DNA of 22,844 nucleotides from NCBI GenBank assembly GCA_042095835.1, contig JBELML010000109.1, forward strand, positions 1-22,844. The letters are read 5' to 3'. The notes under the pieces are model-generated. The model saw nothing but the letters and a program-made list of their open reading frames with translations. It searched no databases and was not told where the DNA came from. Positions 8,693 through 16,616 of this stretch are shown piece after piece. The translations under genes were made by a program, and so were the position numbers. This DNA is from DATFKA01 sp042095835 (GTDB lineage: Bacteria; Bacteroidota; Bacteroidia; Chitinophagales; Saprospiraceae). The first letter of the stretch is position 1. Each line of letters opens with the position of its first letter.

Positions 8693-8989
8693 ATGAAATA
8701 TCAACTCGAAGCGCCATTTACAGTAAGCGAACCAATGCAGATTCTTCTTCAAGAAAAAACGGATCGATTTAAAAAATTCTTTGATCGGATTACTTCGATC
8801 CATGTATTCATGAAAGATGAAATTAATCGATTCCATCATAAAGATGATCGGACCGTCGAAATACGAATCGAAGTACCTGGTCAATCCTTGTTTGCAGCCG
8901 ATTCAGCAGCCACTTTTGAGAAAGCGATTATTGAAGCTGCTCATAAAATGGAACGACAACTAAAAAGGTACAAGGACAACTTACGATAG
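8693..8989 (+). CDS. hpf: Ribosome hibernation-promoting factor, short HPF/YfiA type
   Basis: Proteins of this family bind the decoding centre of the 30S subunit and hold 70S or 100S ribosomes inactive in stationary phase or stress. The 98-residue chain has the expected beta-alpha-beta-beta-beta-alpha plan: a first strand and the helix EPMQILLQEKTDRFKKFF, a middle strand TSIHVFMKDE, a strand VEIRIEVPGQSLFAAD, then the long C-terminal helix TFEKAIIEAAHKMERQLKRYKDNLR rich in lysine and arginine. It lacks the C-terminal dimerisation domain of long HPF. The gene stands alone, divergent from the duplicated secreted-protein gene and with 57 bases before the convergent enoyl-CoA hydratase. Assignment to HPF rather than YfiA/RaiA within the family is uncertain. 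Confidence 0.85.
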   Translation: MKYQLEAPFTVSEPMQILLQEKTDRFKKFFDRITSIHVFMKDEINRFHHKDDRTVEIRIEVPGQSLFAADSAATFEKAIIEAAHKMERQLKRYKDNLR

Positions 8990-9046
8990 GAACTAATCAA
9001 AGGTTAATCTTTAAACATGCTCTAAATCAGGATGAACTAGAAAAGA

Positions 9047-9826
9047 TTATTCACCTTTAAACTCAGGCTTCCGTTTTTGTATAAAAGCGGAAGCCCCCTC
9101 CTTAAAATCTTCTGTCCCGGCGGTTACTCCAAATGCTTCCACCTCTGCCGCAAAACCATCCACTCCATCTTTGTAAAAAGCATTGACCGCTTCGATAACC
9201 TTCGCTATAGCAATTGGGCCGTTTTGTGCAGCTTTTTGAATAAGGTCTTTTGCCTGGTCTAGTAGGTCCTCAATAGAGACCACATAGTTAACCAAATGTA
9301 GTTGTAAAGCATCTTTGGCTTTGATCATTTGAGCCGTCATCATCAATTCCATAGCCTTGGTCTTCCCGATATATTGTAGTAACCTTTGAGTGCCACCATA
9401 ACCAGGAATGATACCTAAGGTGACCTCTGGGAGCGCAAATCGAGCATTATCTGAAGCTACACGCAAATGGCAAGCCATTGCTAACTCACATCCACCACCC
9501 AGCGCATAACCATTCACAGCAGCAACTACCGGTTTGTTGAAATTTTCAATTAATGCAAAACAGTCTTGTCCGTTTTGAGAAAGCGCTTTCGCTTGACTGG
9601 CATCCATCCCTTCAAACTCTTTGATATCTGCTCCAGCAACAAAGGCTTTACGGCCAGCGCCAGTTATGATTACGCCCTTAATATCTCTAGTGGGTGCATC
9701 CGTCTGGAACAGGTGCTTCAACTCTCGGATTGTCTGCTGATTTAATGCGTTTAATGCTTTTTCTCGGTTAATTGTGACGATAAGAATACCGTCATCTTCG
9801 GTAAGCAATAGATTTTTATATTCCAA
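9047..9826 (-). CDS. Enoyl-CoA hydratase/isomerase family protein (crotonase-like)
   Basis: It likely hydrates a 2-enoyl-CoA in fatty-acid or branched-chain acyl-CoA breakdown. The crotonase fold is complete in 259 residues: substrate-binding and oxyanion-hole segments AFVAGADIKEFEGM (61-74) and ALGGGCELAMACH (108-120), then LPEVTLGIIPGYGGTQRLL (132-150). Both catalytic glutamates of classical hydratases are present (Glu114 and Glu134), which favours true hydratase activity over isomerase or dehalogenase variants. It lies 67 bases after the hybrid regulator on the same strand, so read-through is possible but not required. An acyl-CoA carboxylase beta subunit is encoded about 5 kb away, and together they could act in leucine/isovalerate breakdown. 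The substrate is not determinable from sequence. Confidence 0.92.
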   Translation of the reverse strand: MEYKNLLLTEDDGILIVTINREKALNALNQQTIRELKHLFQTDAPTRDIKGVIITGAGRKAFVAGADIKEFEGMDASQAKALSQNGQDCFALIENFNKPVVAAVNGYALGGGCELAMACHLRVASDNARFALPEVTLGIIPGYGGTQRLLQYIGKTKAMELMMTAQMIKAKDALQLHLVNYVVSIEDLLDQAKDLIQKAAQNGPIAIAKVIEAVNAFYKDGVDGFAAEVEAFGVTAGTEDFKEGASAFIQKRKPEFKGE

Positions 9827-9893
9827 TTTCTTGTGTTTAAAAATTAATTGATGGCTTGAAAATGAAGCTATTAATGAATTGTAAGTCTTAGGC

Positions 9894-12800
9894 CTAAACG
9901 TCTCCCTTTCTTGCCTCAGAAGGACTCACCTTGTATTTCTCCTGGAACCTACGTGTAAAATAAGCAGGCTGATTAAATCCTACCTCATAAGCAATTTGAG
10001 TAATGGACATATCTGTCGTTTTCAACAATACCAAGGCATGCTCTAATCGAATGGATCGGATAAATGCCGAGGGTGTCATCAAAGTTAAGGCTTTCAATTT
10101 ACGATTGACTTGAGAATCGCTTAAAAAAACAGCTTTCCCCAAGTCGGCAGTCGATAAATCCTGGTCATCAATCCTGTTCAATACTAATCTTCGAAGTTGA
10201 TTTAAGAAGCTCTCTTCTTTATTTTCTTCTTTATGCAATTGGATATTCAACAAGTCTGTCCCATATTTATTCTGCATTTGCTTTCGAAGCTCAATTAATT
10301 TTTTGAGTCGAATTTTGAGTTCATCGCGGTTAAAAGGTTTTGTCAAATACGCATCTGCTCCAAGTTTTAAACCTTCCAGACGGTCCTCTACATGCGATTT
10401 TGCAGTTAGCATAACAATTGGAATATGGCTAGTAGCCATGTCTTCTTTGAGTCGTTTGCACAGCTCATAACCATCCATTATAGGCATCATAACATCACTT
10501 ATAATAATGTCTGGTATAGTCTGCTGCGCAACGGATAAGCCTTCTGCCCCATTTTTAGCATATTGCAGTTGATAATGCCCCTGCAATAGAGAAGCTATAT
10601 AAGTCGCTACATCTGGATTGTCTTCAACAATTAACAACTTGGGTAATACTTGGCCACCACCTTCTTCGATTATAGCTTCGGATTGTTCAAACCTTAGAGG
10701 TTCCTGTAGAATCTCAGGATGTATAAATGGCTTCCAAATTGCTTGATTTTGAATAGGAAGGATCACGGTAAAAACACTTCCTTGTTCTACTTGAGGGGCT
10801 ACACTAATCTCGCCATTCATGAGGATAACAAGCTCTTTGGTCAAGGCTAGACCTATACCGCTGCCACTTGTTTTGCGGGTAGAGGAACTGTCGATTTGAA
10901 AAAAACGATCAAAGACTTTTTCCAGTTTATCTTCTGGTATACCGATTCCTTGGTCGGCAACTTTTAGGATAAAAGTGTCCTCTAGTCGATTCAAATCCAC
11001 CGTAATCGTAGATTTTTCGGGTGAAAACTTAATGGCATTTGACAGGAGATTACTAAGCACTTGATCCAACTTATTTTGGTCAACATCCATGATGAGTTGA
11101 TCAAAGTCTGATACGACATCAACCCGTATGTTTTTAGAGCCAGCGTAGGGCTGGTAGGTTTCTGCTGTATATTTAATGAAAGCGACCACATCGGTTTGTC
11201 CAAGTTCCAACTTGAGATTGCCTTCATCCAGCTTGGCGAGATCGAGCATTTGGTTGACAAGATTGAGCAGGCGCATACTATTGCGTCTAATCATTTGTCT
11301 TTCTACCAAATTGCCTTTCACTTGTTCGGTCATCCCTTTGATCACTGTCAAGGGTGTTCTAAATTCGTGCGTAATATTGGTATACAATCTAGTTTTGAAT
11401 TCGTCCAACTCGCGCAGTCGCTCACTTTCCCTTTTTATGATCAGCTGTTTTTCCCGATATTTCCACAACCAATAAGTACCCCAAGCCAATAGCGCCGCGA
11501 CCAAACCTATAAACCACCAACGGAGATAAATCGGAGGCAAGATTTTTATGACAATTTGACGCTTCTCCTCCATCCAGACGCCGTCGGCATTAGCCGCTTG
11601 AATGGATAACCTATAATTACCAAAAGGAAGTCGGTCAAAAAAGAGTTCATTTCTAGTTCCTAGGAATTGCCAGTCAGCTTGATCTTGTAATTTGTAGCGA
11701 TACTGATTTTTGGAAGGACTGCTGAACTCGGTAGACGCAAATTTAAAGGCAAGGGAGTTCTTTTTATAAGGCAGGCGAATGCGTTCCATCTCTGCTACGT
11801 TCCGATCATAATCTATCGGCTCATTATTGACTAATACTTCCTGAATATGAATCTGGGGTTGAACGGTAAAGGTATTTTCCTCAGAAAGCTCGAGTACGTT
11901 CAGACCATTACGGCCACCAATCAGTAGGCGATTTTGAGGATCAACTAAAAAAGCTTCTGCACGGTGCCCCGCATTGACAAATCCGTCAGCGCGCAAAAAA
12001 AAGTGCTTGTCCCCACTCCGCGGATCAAATCGAAAAAGACCAGCTGAATTGTAAATCCAGAAATAGCCATCTTCATCTTGCGCTAAAGATCGAATCGACC
12101 GCAAAGGTCCCTGCTTGTCTTCAATCGGCAAAAGCTCCCAATTCTCTCTTTGGAGTCGAAAAAGCCCTTTATTAGAGGCGATAATAAAGTCCTCCGAGTT
12201 TTTTTCTTGTTGAATAGCAGAAACATAGCCAACTTTTGAAAATTGCTTTACCTCTTTAAATGCCCCGTCTTCCTTAGAGAATAGCATGATCGTACTGGCA
12301 TTACATCCAAAGATCAGCCATTGTTCGCCATCGTAATATGCCGCATCCAACACCCCTTGGAAATTATCAAATTTATCATTTGCCTGTACTAGATTGCCGG
12401 CTCTGCTTACCTCAAAAAGTCGCTTATCGAAGGTAGATACAAAATCGCCTAGCCCTTCAAGTGGAAAAAACCGATCAAGTCTTACTTGGAAGTCATGAAG
12501 CTTTTTCCCTACACCATCAACAACAAAGTAGAGGCTTGTACCCGTGGCAAGCAAAAGCGTATCTTCTCGCTTCACCACAAATGAAAGCATTTCATCTTCT
12601 CCCATCTCATCTAAAACAGAAAATGGAATTTCCTTCTTCACTCGAAGAGCGGCATCGAGCACTTTGAATCCATCTCCTTTGATGTAGGCCCAAATATTAC
12701 CTTCAGCGTCCACTTGTAGCTGCTTGATTTCCTCTAAAAGTGGTACGCCATAGTCTGAAATAAAATAAGTCTCTAAAGTCTTTTTCCCGAGGTAAGTATA

Positions 12801-13826
12801 GGCCACTCCTTCTCCCCAATAAGATACCCAAAGGCAATGATCACGATCAAGATAAACTTCTCTGGGTCGCTTTTCAAAACTCATCCCCTCTGGAAAACGA
12901 GCGATAAAACGACCATCAAGCTCATTATTTTCAAGTGCAATCGTGCATAGTCCTAATTGGTCGGAGGAAAATAGAAGGTGGTTTTGATCAAATTGTTGGA
13001 TACTCCAAATACTCCCGATTACTTGGCCCTGAAACTCTGCAAACGCTCGCTTAGTTTTTGCTATAGGGTCATAGGCCACTAGCCCCTTGTTTGTTCCTAT
13101 CCACACCAGTCCATTGGGATCTTGAAAAGCATTAAAGGTATAACAAACCTTTGCTGCGACATCTTTAAACGCATCTGGCTCAACGATATATTGAGGACTC
13201 AATAAGGTATCTGCTAATGGGTAATACAAGGCTCCTCCCTGATCAAGAATAGTAGCCATTATTCCTATTAGCTGACCTTGCTTATCCTTAACCACGAGTT
13301 GACGATTGCCCCGTGCACGACCTTTATAGGTGAGTTGATGAGTGATCGAATTCCAGCAATAAATCCTTCCAGCATTACCTGCGCCCTGTCTAAACCAGAG
13401 GATGCCTTTCTCGTAGTGAAAAGCAAAATAGTCAATGTTTTTATCCGCAATTGCTTGATCATATACCTGTATAGTAGCGAAAGTATCTTGCTGACGATCA
13501 TAGTATTGAATGCCTTTGAAGGTACTAAACCACAAGTTCTGCTGATCATCTTCAAAGAATGTACTAGTCACTATATTATCGGCCAGTTTGTATTTTTCAT
13601 TTTGGCTGGAGTACTCTTTAACCTGTTCCCCGTCGAAACAGACTACACCCTCAAGTGAACTCATCCAAACTAAACCTTTCGAGTCTCTATACACAAAAGA
13701 ATTAGTCAAATCAGAAAGTCCTTGCTCTTTATTGACAACCGAGAAAAACAACTCATTTGACTGTGCCTCCATTCCTAGAGATCCAAGCCAACAGACCAAC
13801 ACTATTAATAAGCTCCTATGCTGCAT
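9894..13826 (-). CDS. Hybrid two-component system regulator (propeller-Y_Y_Y-HisKA-HATPase-REC-AraC)
   Basis: This single-chain sensor and transcription factor has 1310 residues, usual for the HTCS class. In order: a signal peptide or first membrane anchor (residues 5-21); a two-component-regulator propeller region (about 25-690, many LVWMSS/NLWFST/LVWIGTNKG repeats); a Y_Y_Y domain (about 695-765); a transmembrane helix (770-789); a HisKA domain with THEFRTP and phospho-acceptor His820; a HATPase with the N box NLLSNAIKFSP (about 926-937) and GSGIGLAL (near 985); a receiver domain (LLIVEDN near 1062, acceptor Asp1111 in IISDVMMPIMDG, TKPFN near 1160); and a C-terminal AraC-type double HTH (about 1205-1306; GFNQPAYFTRRFQEKY). 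All key residues are present, so it should be a functional periplasmic sensor acting on DNA from the membrane. It starts 5 bases after the stop of the CPPRC protein gene. No SusC/SusD or glycosidase is nearby, so its signal and targets are unknown. Confidence 0.94.
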   Translation of the reverse strand: MQHRSLLIVLVCWLGSLGMEAQSNELFFSVVNKEQGLSDLTNSFVYRDSKGLVWMSSLEGVVCFDGEQVKEYSSQNEKYKLADNIVTSTFFEDDQQNLWFSTFKGIQYYDRQQDTFATIQVYDQAIADKNIDYFAFHYEKGILWFRQGAGNAGRIYCWNSITHQLTYKGRARGNRQLVVKDKQGQLIGIMATILDQGGALYYPLADTLLSPQYIVEPDAFKDVAAKVCYTFNAFQDPNGLVWIGTNKGLVAYDPIAKTKRAFAEFQGQVIGSIWSIQQFDQNHLLFSSDQLGLCTIALENNELDGRFIARFPEGMSFEKRPREVYLDRDHCLWVSYWGEGVAYTYLGKKTLETYFISDYGVPLLEEIKQLQVDAEGNIWAYIKGDGFKVLDAALRVKKEIPFSVLDEMGEDEMLSFVVKREDTLLLATGTSLYFVVDGVGKKLHDFQVRLDRFFPLEGLGDFVSTFDKRLFEVSRAGNLVQANDKFDNFQGVLDAAYYDGEQWLIFGCNASTIMLFSKEDGAFKEVKQFSKVGYVSAIQQEKNSEDFIIASNKGLFRLQRENWELLPIEDKQGPLRSIRSLAQDEDGYFWIYNSAGLFRFDPRSGDKHFFLRADGFVNAGHRAEAFLVDPQNRLLIGGRNGLNVLELSEENTFTVQPQIHIQEVLVNNEPIDYDRNVAEMERIRLPYKKNSLAFKFASTEFSSPSKNQYRYKLQDQADWQFLGTRNELFFDRLPFGNYRLSIQAANADGVWMEEKRQIVIKILPPIYLRWWFIGLVAALLAWGTYWLWKYREKQLIIKRESERLRELDEFKTRLYTNITHEFRTPLTVIKGMTEQVKGNLVERQMIRRNSMRLLNLVNQMLDLAKLDEGNLKLELGQTDVVAFIKYTAETYQPYAGSKNIRVDVVSDFDQLIMDVDQNKLDQVLSNLLSNAIKFSPEKSTITVDLNRLEDTFILKVADQGIGIPEDKLEKVFDRFFQIDSSSTRKTSGSGIGLALTKELVILMNGEISVAPQVEQGSVFTVILPIQNQAIWKPFIHPEILQEPLRFEQSEAIIEEGGGQVLPKLLIVEDNPDVATYIASLLQGHYQLQYAKNGAEGLSVAQQTIPDIIISDVMMPIMDGYELCKRLKEDMATSHIPIVMLTAKSHVEDRLEGLKLGADAYLTKPFNRDELKIRLKKLIELRKQMQNKYGTDLLNIQLHKEENKEESFLNQLRRLVLNRIDDQDLSTADLGKAVFLSDSQVNRKLKALTLMTPSAFIRSIRLEHALVLLKTTDMSITQIAYEVGFNQPAYFTRRFQEKYKVSPSEARKGDV

Positions 13827-13831
13827 ATAAT

Positions 13832-14416
13832 TTATTCGTTATCATTATCATCTGGGCATCTTGGTGGGCAAGGATTGGGACTCATTTTGAATTGTAGCGT
13901 AGCTTCTACGTCTGCCGACCTACTTTGAGCTTTAGAAGCAGAAATCACTATCGTTTCAAAGGTTTTTTCATCAGCAGTCGCTTCTTCTATAGGTTCTAAT
14001 TCGAGGGCATCATTCATTTTCAGAACCCCTGTTTCTACCCATATTCCCTCACCATCTCCGCTATTCAGTGTTTCTAAAACATCTCCTTTGGAGAAATATG
14101 CATGCAAAGGCGATTGCGCAATATATTGAGCAGCTTTCTCTATACTCAGCTTCTGAGCATGGCGATTGGAAAGGTTGATGAAAAAGGGCGTGGCAACATC
14201 CCGACTGGTATCTACTCCCACCAACAAAACCCCCATAGATGACCTCCGTGCAAGTGCTTCATAAAAGAGTATACCTGCTACATTAGGAAGCTCTAATATA
14301 CGAGCGAGGGCTCTATTAGAAATAAATACCCGGAATGGGTCAGCATCATTATTCTCAGCTTTTGCGATTTGGGCCTCTCGCTGAAAAGCTACAATATTAG
14401 GATCAAAATTGGCCAT
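13832..14416 (-). CDS. Uncharacterised protein with CPPRC tail and apparent internal duplication
   Basis: I cannot assign a function. From the ATG at 14416 it has 194 residues with no signal peptide or membrane segment. Two stretches look related: FISNRALARILELPNVAGIL followed by GVLLVGVD (28-69), and YFSKGDVLETLNSGDGEGIW followed by ALELEPIE (104-144). They share a Ser, two Leu, a Gly-Ile pair and a later Leu at matching spacing. Between them lies KLSIEKAAQYIAQSPLHAYF. The C-terminus CPPRCPDDNDNE is acidic with a Cys-Pro-Pro-x-Cys motif. I recall short Bacteroidota proteins with a similar SLEKAAQ...GIR...CPPxC plan, but this is memory, not a search. The longer frame begins with TTG at 14482, which coincides with the putative -33 element, so the ATG is preferred. 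The gene is probably co-transcribed with the HTCS 5 bases downstream. Confidence 0.7.
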   Translation of the reverse strand: MANFDPNIVAFQREAQIAKAENNDADPFRVFISNRALARILELPNVAGILFYEALARRSSMGVLLVGVDTSRDVATPFFINLSNRHAQKLSIEKAAQYIAQSPLHAYFSKGDVLETLNSGDGEGIWVETGVLKMNDALELEPIEEATADEKTFETIVISASKAQSRSADVEATLQFKMSPNPCPPRCPDDNDNE

Positions 14417-14451
14417 AATTCGTTTTGGATGTTTTATTGATAATCGAATCT

Positions 14452-14482
14452 GAAATTTACGGATTTTATAGTTTAGGGCCAA
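14452..14482 (-). promoter_or_regulatory. Putative promoter for the CPPRC protein-HTCS operon
   Basis: Read on the minus strand, TTG at 14482-14480 is followed after exactly 20 bases by TAAATTTC at 14459-14452, one mismatch from TAnnTTTG. Transcription would start near 14445, about 30 bases before the ATG at 14416. The position supports that ATG over the upstream in-frame TTG. Confidence 0.45.
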
Positions 14483-14546
14483 TCAAGCGCATCGAATTAT
14501 CGTATTACTTTATATACCAATACTCATTGGAGTGCTCAAAACTGTT

Positions 14547-14554
14547 GATATTTG
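14547..14554 (+). promoter_or_regulatory. Possible -7 element for the four-helix membrane protein gene
   Basis: GATATTTG is one mismatch from TAnnTTTG and lies 29 bases before the ATG at 14584. A TTG at 14527-14529 is 17 bases upstream, slightly short of the usual ~20. Weak candidate. Confidence 0.25.
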
Positions 14555-14583
14555 AGGAGGGCTCTTCAAAAACATATCATTAA

Positions 14584-14967
14584 ATGGAAAACATCACATC
14601 ACGACAACTCTTCTTTATTGATAGCTTAGGCGCCTTAGTTTCAGCAATTCTACTAGGCTTGATTTTGCCTCTTTACCAGGAGCAAATTGGTGTCTCTGCT
14701 AGCACTTTATATAGGCTTTCAGGAGGCGCTTCTGCTTTCTTTATATACTCCTCCTATTGCTATTGGGTCTTGAAAAGACCATTGGCTCCTTTTCTAAGAG
14801 TTATTGCTATTTGTAACCTTGTATACTGTTTGATCACTTTAGGTATCATGATCTCTCTTGCTGATCAGATAAAAACACTAGGGGTATTGTATTTCGGTGG
14901 TGAGCTAGTCATCATTATAGTTTTAGCCATTTTTGAACTCAAAGTCGCCAAAAAAGAAAGTAAGTAA
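14584..14967 (+). CDS. Small integral membrane protein, four predicted helices, function unknown
   Basis: The 127-residue chain is almost entirely hydrophobic. Probable helices are at about 12-29 (LGALVSAILLGLILPLY), 43-63 (ALYRLSGGASAFF region through CYWVL), 70-92 (FLRVIAICNLVYCLITLGIMIS) and 100-119 (GVLYFGGELVIIIVLAIFEL), followed by a lysine-rich cytoplasmic tail (KVAKKESK). No catalytic or transport signature is visible. It is divergent from the CPPRC protein gene and ends four bases before the stop of the opposing acyl-CoA carboxylase gene, so it is probably transcribed alone. I do not recognise a named family. Confidence 0.7.
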   Translation: MENITSRQLFFIDSLGALVSAILLGLILPLYQEQIGVSASTLYRLSGGASAFFIYSSYCYWVLKRPLAPFLRVIAICNLVYCLITLGIMISLADQIKTLGVLYFGGELVIIIVLAIFELKVAKKESK

Positions 14968-14971
14968 CGGA

Positions 14972-16606
14972 CTACGTCTGTAAAACTCCAGGGTTAAAAG
15001 GTGCAATAGGTGCATTATTAGCAGCCTCAATCCCTAGAGCAATCACTTTACGCGTTTCGGTGGGATCAATAATAGCATCAACCCATAATCTTGCGGCTGC
15101 ATAGTAGGGACTGGATTGTTTATCATATTTGGCCTGGATAGATTGTAAAATGGTCTGTTTTTCTTCCTCTGATATTTCTTGGCCTTTGGCTTTTTGCCCA
15201 GATAATTGAATCTGGAGCAGCGTCTTGGCAGCCTGGGCACCACCCATCACAGCGACCTTAGCAGTAGGCCAAGCGACAATAAGCCGTGGGTCATAAGCCT
15301 TTCCACACATCGCATAATTGCCTGCCCCGTAGGAATTACCCATGACTACTGTAAACTTAGGCACCGTAGAATTAGAAACGGCATTGACCATCTTCGCTCC
15401 ATCTTTGATGATACCGCCATGCTCTGAGCGAGAACCAACCATGAATCCCGTTACATCATGCAGAAATACCAATGGGATTTTCTTTTGATTGCAATTCATG
15501 ATAAATCGCGCAGCTTTATCGGCGCTATCCGAATAGATCACTCCACCAAATTGCATTTCTCCTTTGGCATTTTTGACAACTTCCCGGTTATTCACTACAA
15601 TTCCTACTGCCCATCCCTCAATGCGAGCGTAGGCACAAATAATCGTTTTACCATAACCTTCTTTATAATAAGTCAGGGTCGATGCATCTACCAGCCGCTC
15701 CAGTATCTCTACGGTTGAATAGGGTTTATTCGTTGCTGCTGGAAAGATTTTATAAATATCATCTGCTGATTTTGCGGGTGCTTGAGCTGCTATGCGATTG
15801 AATCCAGCTTTATCAAAATCGCCTATTTTATCCATTAGATCTCTGATCGTCGCCAAGCAGGTAGCATCATCTGGAACTTTATAATCTGTCACACCTGATA
15901 CTTCAGACTGGGTTGAAGCGCCACCAAGCGTCTCCTTATCAACATCTTCTCCAATAGCCGCCCGTACTAAATAGGGGCCTGCTAAAAAGATAGATCCCGT
16001 ACCATCTACAATCAAAGCTTCGTCAGACATGATGGGTAAGTAGGCACCTCCCGCTACACAAGAGCCCATGATAGCAGCGATCTGAGGAATGCCCATACTT
16101 GACATCCGCGCATTATTGCGGAAAATACGGCCAAAATGCTCCTTGTCAGCAAATATCTCATCCTGCATAGGTAAGAAAACCCCTGCGCTATCGACTAAAT
16201 AAATAATGGGAAGTCGATTTTCCATAGCGACCTCCTGGGCACGTAAATTTTTCTTTCCCGTAATCGGAAACCAGGCACCAGCTTTCACACTAGCATCATT
16301 AGCTACGACCACACATTGCCGTCCTTTGACATAACCAATGACGACAACGACCCCACCAGCGGGGCATCCTCCTTGCTCCTCGTACATTTCATAACCTGCG
16401 AATGCACCAATTTCTACGAAATCTTGATCAGGGTCTAATAGTGCACTTACTCTCTCCCTGGCCGTCATCTTGCCTTTGGCCTTTTGCTTGGCTAATTTTT
16501 TTTCGCCTCCTCCTCGGTAGATTTTTTTAAGTCGATGCTGTAATCTTGAAATGCGAAGCTGCATTTCGTCTTTATTTTGATTCTGCTCCAGGTTAATTGT
16601 TGTCAT
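14972..16606 (-). CDS. Acyl-CoA carboxylase beta (carboxyltransferase) subunit, methylcrotonyl-CoA carboxylase-like
   Basis: This subunit moves the carboxyl group from carboxybiotin to an acyl-CoA. The 544-residue chain has both crotonase-like halves. The N half has MTARERVSALLD (47-58), GGCPAGGVVVVIGYV (79-93), IIYLVDSAGVFLPMQDEIF (134-152) and the oxyanion glycines GSCVAGGAYLP (181-191). The C half has PLVFLHDVTGFMVG (378-391), EHGGIIKDGAKM (395-406) and GNSYGAGNYAM (423-433). The FLPMQ...HFGRIFRNNARMS arrangement is closest to the methylcrotonyl-CoA carboxylase branch as I know it, but a propionyl- or other acyl-CoA substrate is not excluded. No biotin carboxylase/biotin carrier alpha subunit is encoded in the window. 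The gene lies 10 bases downstream of the HtrA-like protease gene on the same strand. Confidence 0.93.
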   Translation of the reverse strand: MTTINLEQNQNKDEMQLRISRLQHRLKKIYRGGGEKKLAKQKAKGKMTARERVSALLDPDQDFVEIGAFAGYEMYEEQGGCPAGGVVVVIGYVKGRQCVVVANDASVKAGAWFPITGKKNLRAQEVAMENRLPIIYLVDSAGVFLPMQDEIFADKEHFGRIFRNNARMSSMGIPQIAAIMGSCVAGGAYLPIMSDEALIVDGTGSIFLAGPYLVRAAIGEDVDKETLGGASTQSEVSGVTDYKVPDDATCLATIRDLMDKIGDFDKAGFNRIAAQAPAKSADDIYKIFPAATNKPYSTVEILERLVDASTLTYYKEGYGKTIICAYARIEGWAVGIVVNNREVVKNAKGEMQFGGVIYSDSADKAARFIMNCNQKKIPLVFLHDVTGFMVGSRSEHGGIIKDGAKMVNAVSNSTVPKFTVVMGNSYGAGNYAMCGKAYDPRLIVAWPTAKVAVMGGAQAAKTLLQIQLSGQKAKGQEISEEEKQTILQSIQAKYDKQSSPYYAAARLWVDAIIDPTETRKVIALGIEAANNAPIAPFNPGVLQT

Positions 16607-16616
16607 TTAAGTTGGG

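Noticed and set aside
11176..11492. Plus-strand open frames (99 and 98 codons) inside the hybrid regulator
   Set aside because: They lie opposite the kinase region, where codon constraints create shadow frames, and show no domain or promoter.
9894..13826. Interpretation of the HTCS as the regulator of a polysaccharide utilisation locus
   Set aside because: No SusC, SusD, sulfatase or glycoside hydrolase gene is within the window, so this label is not supported here.
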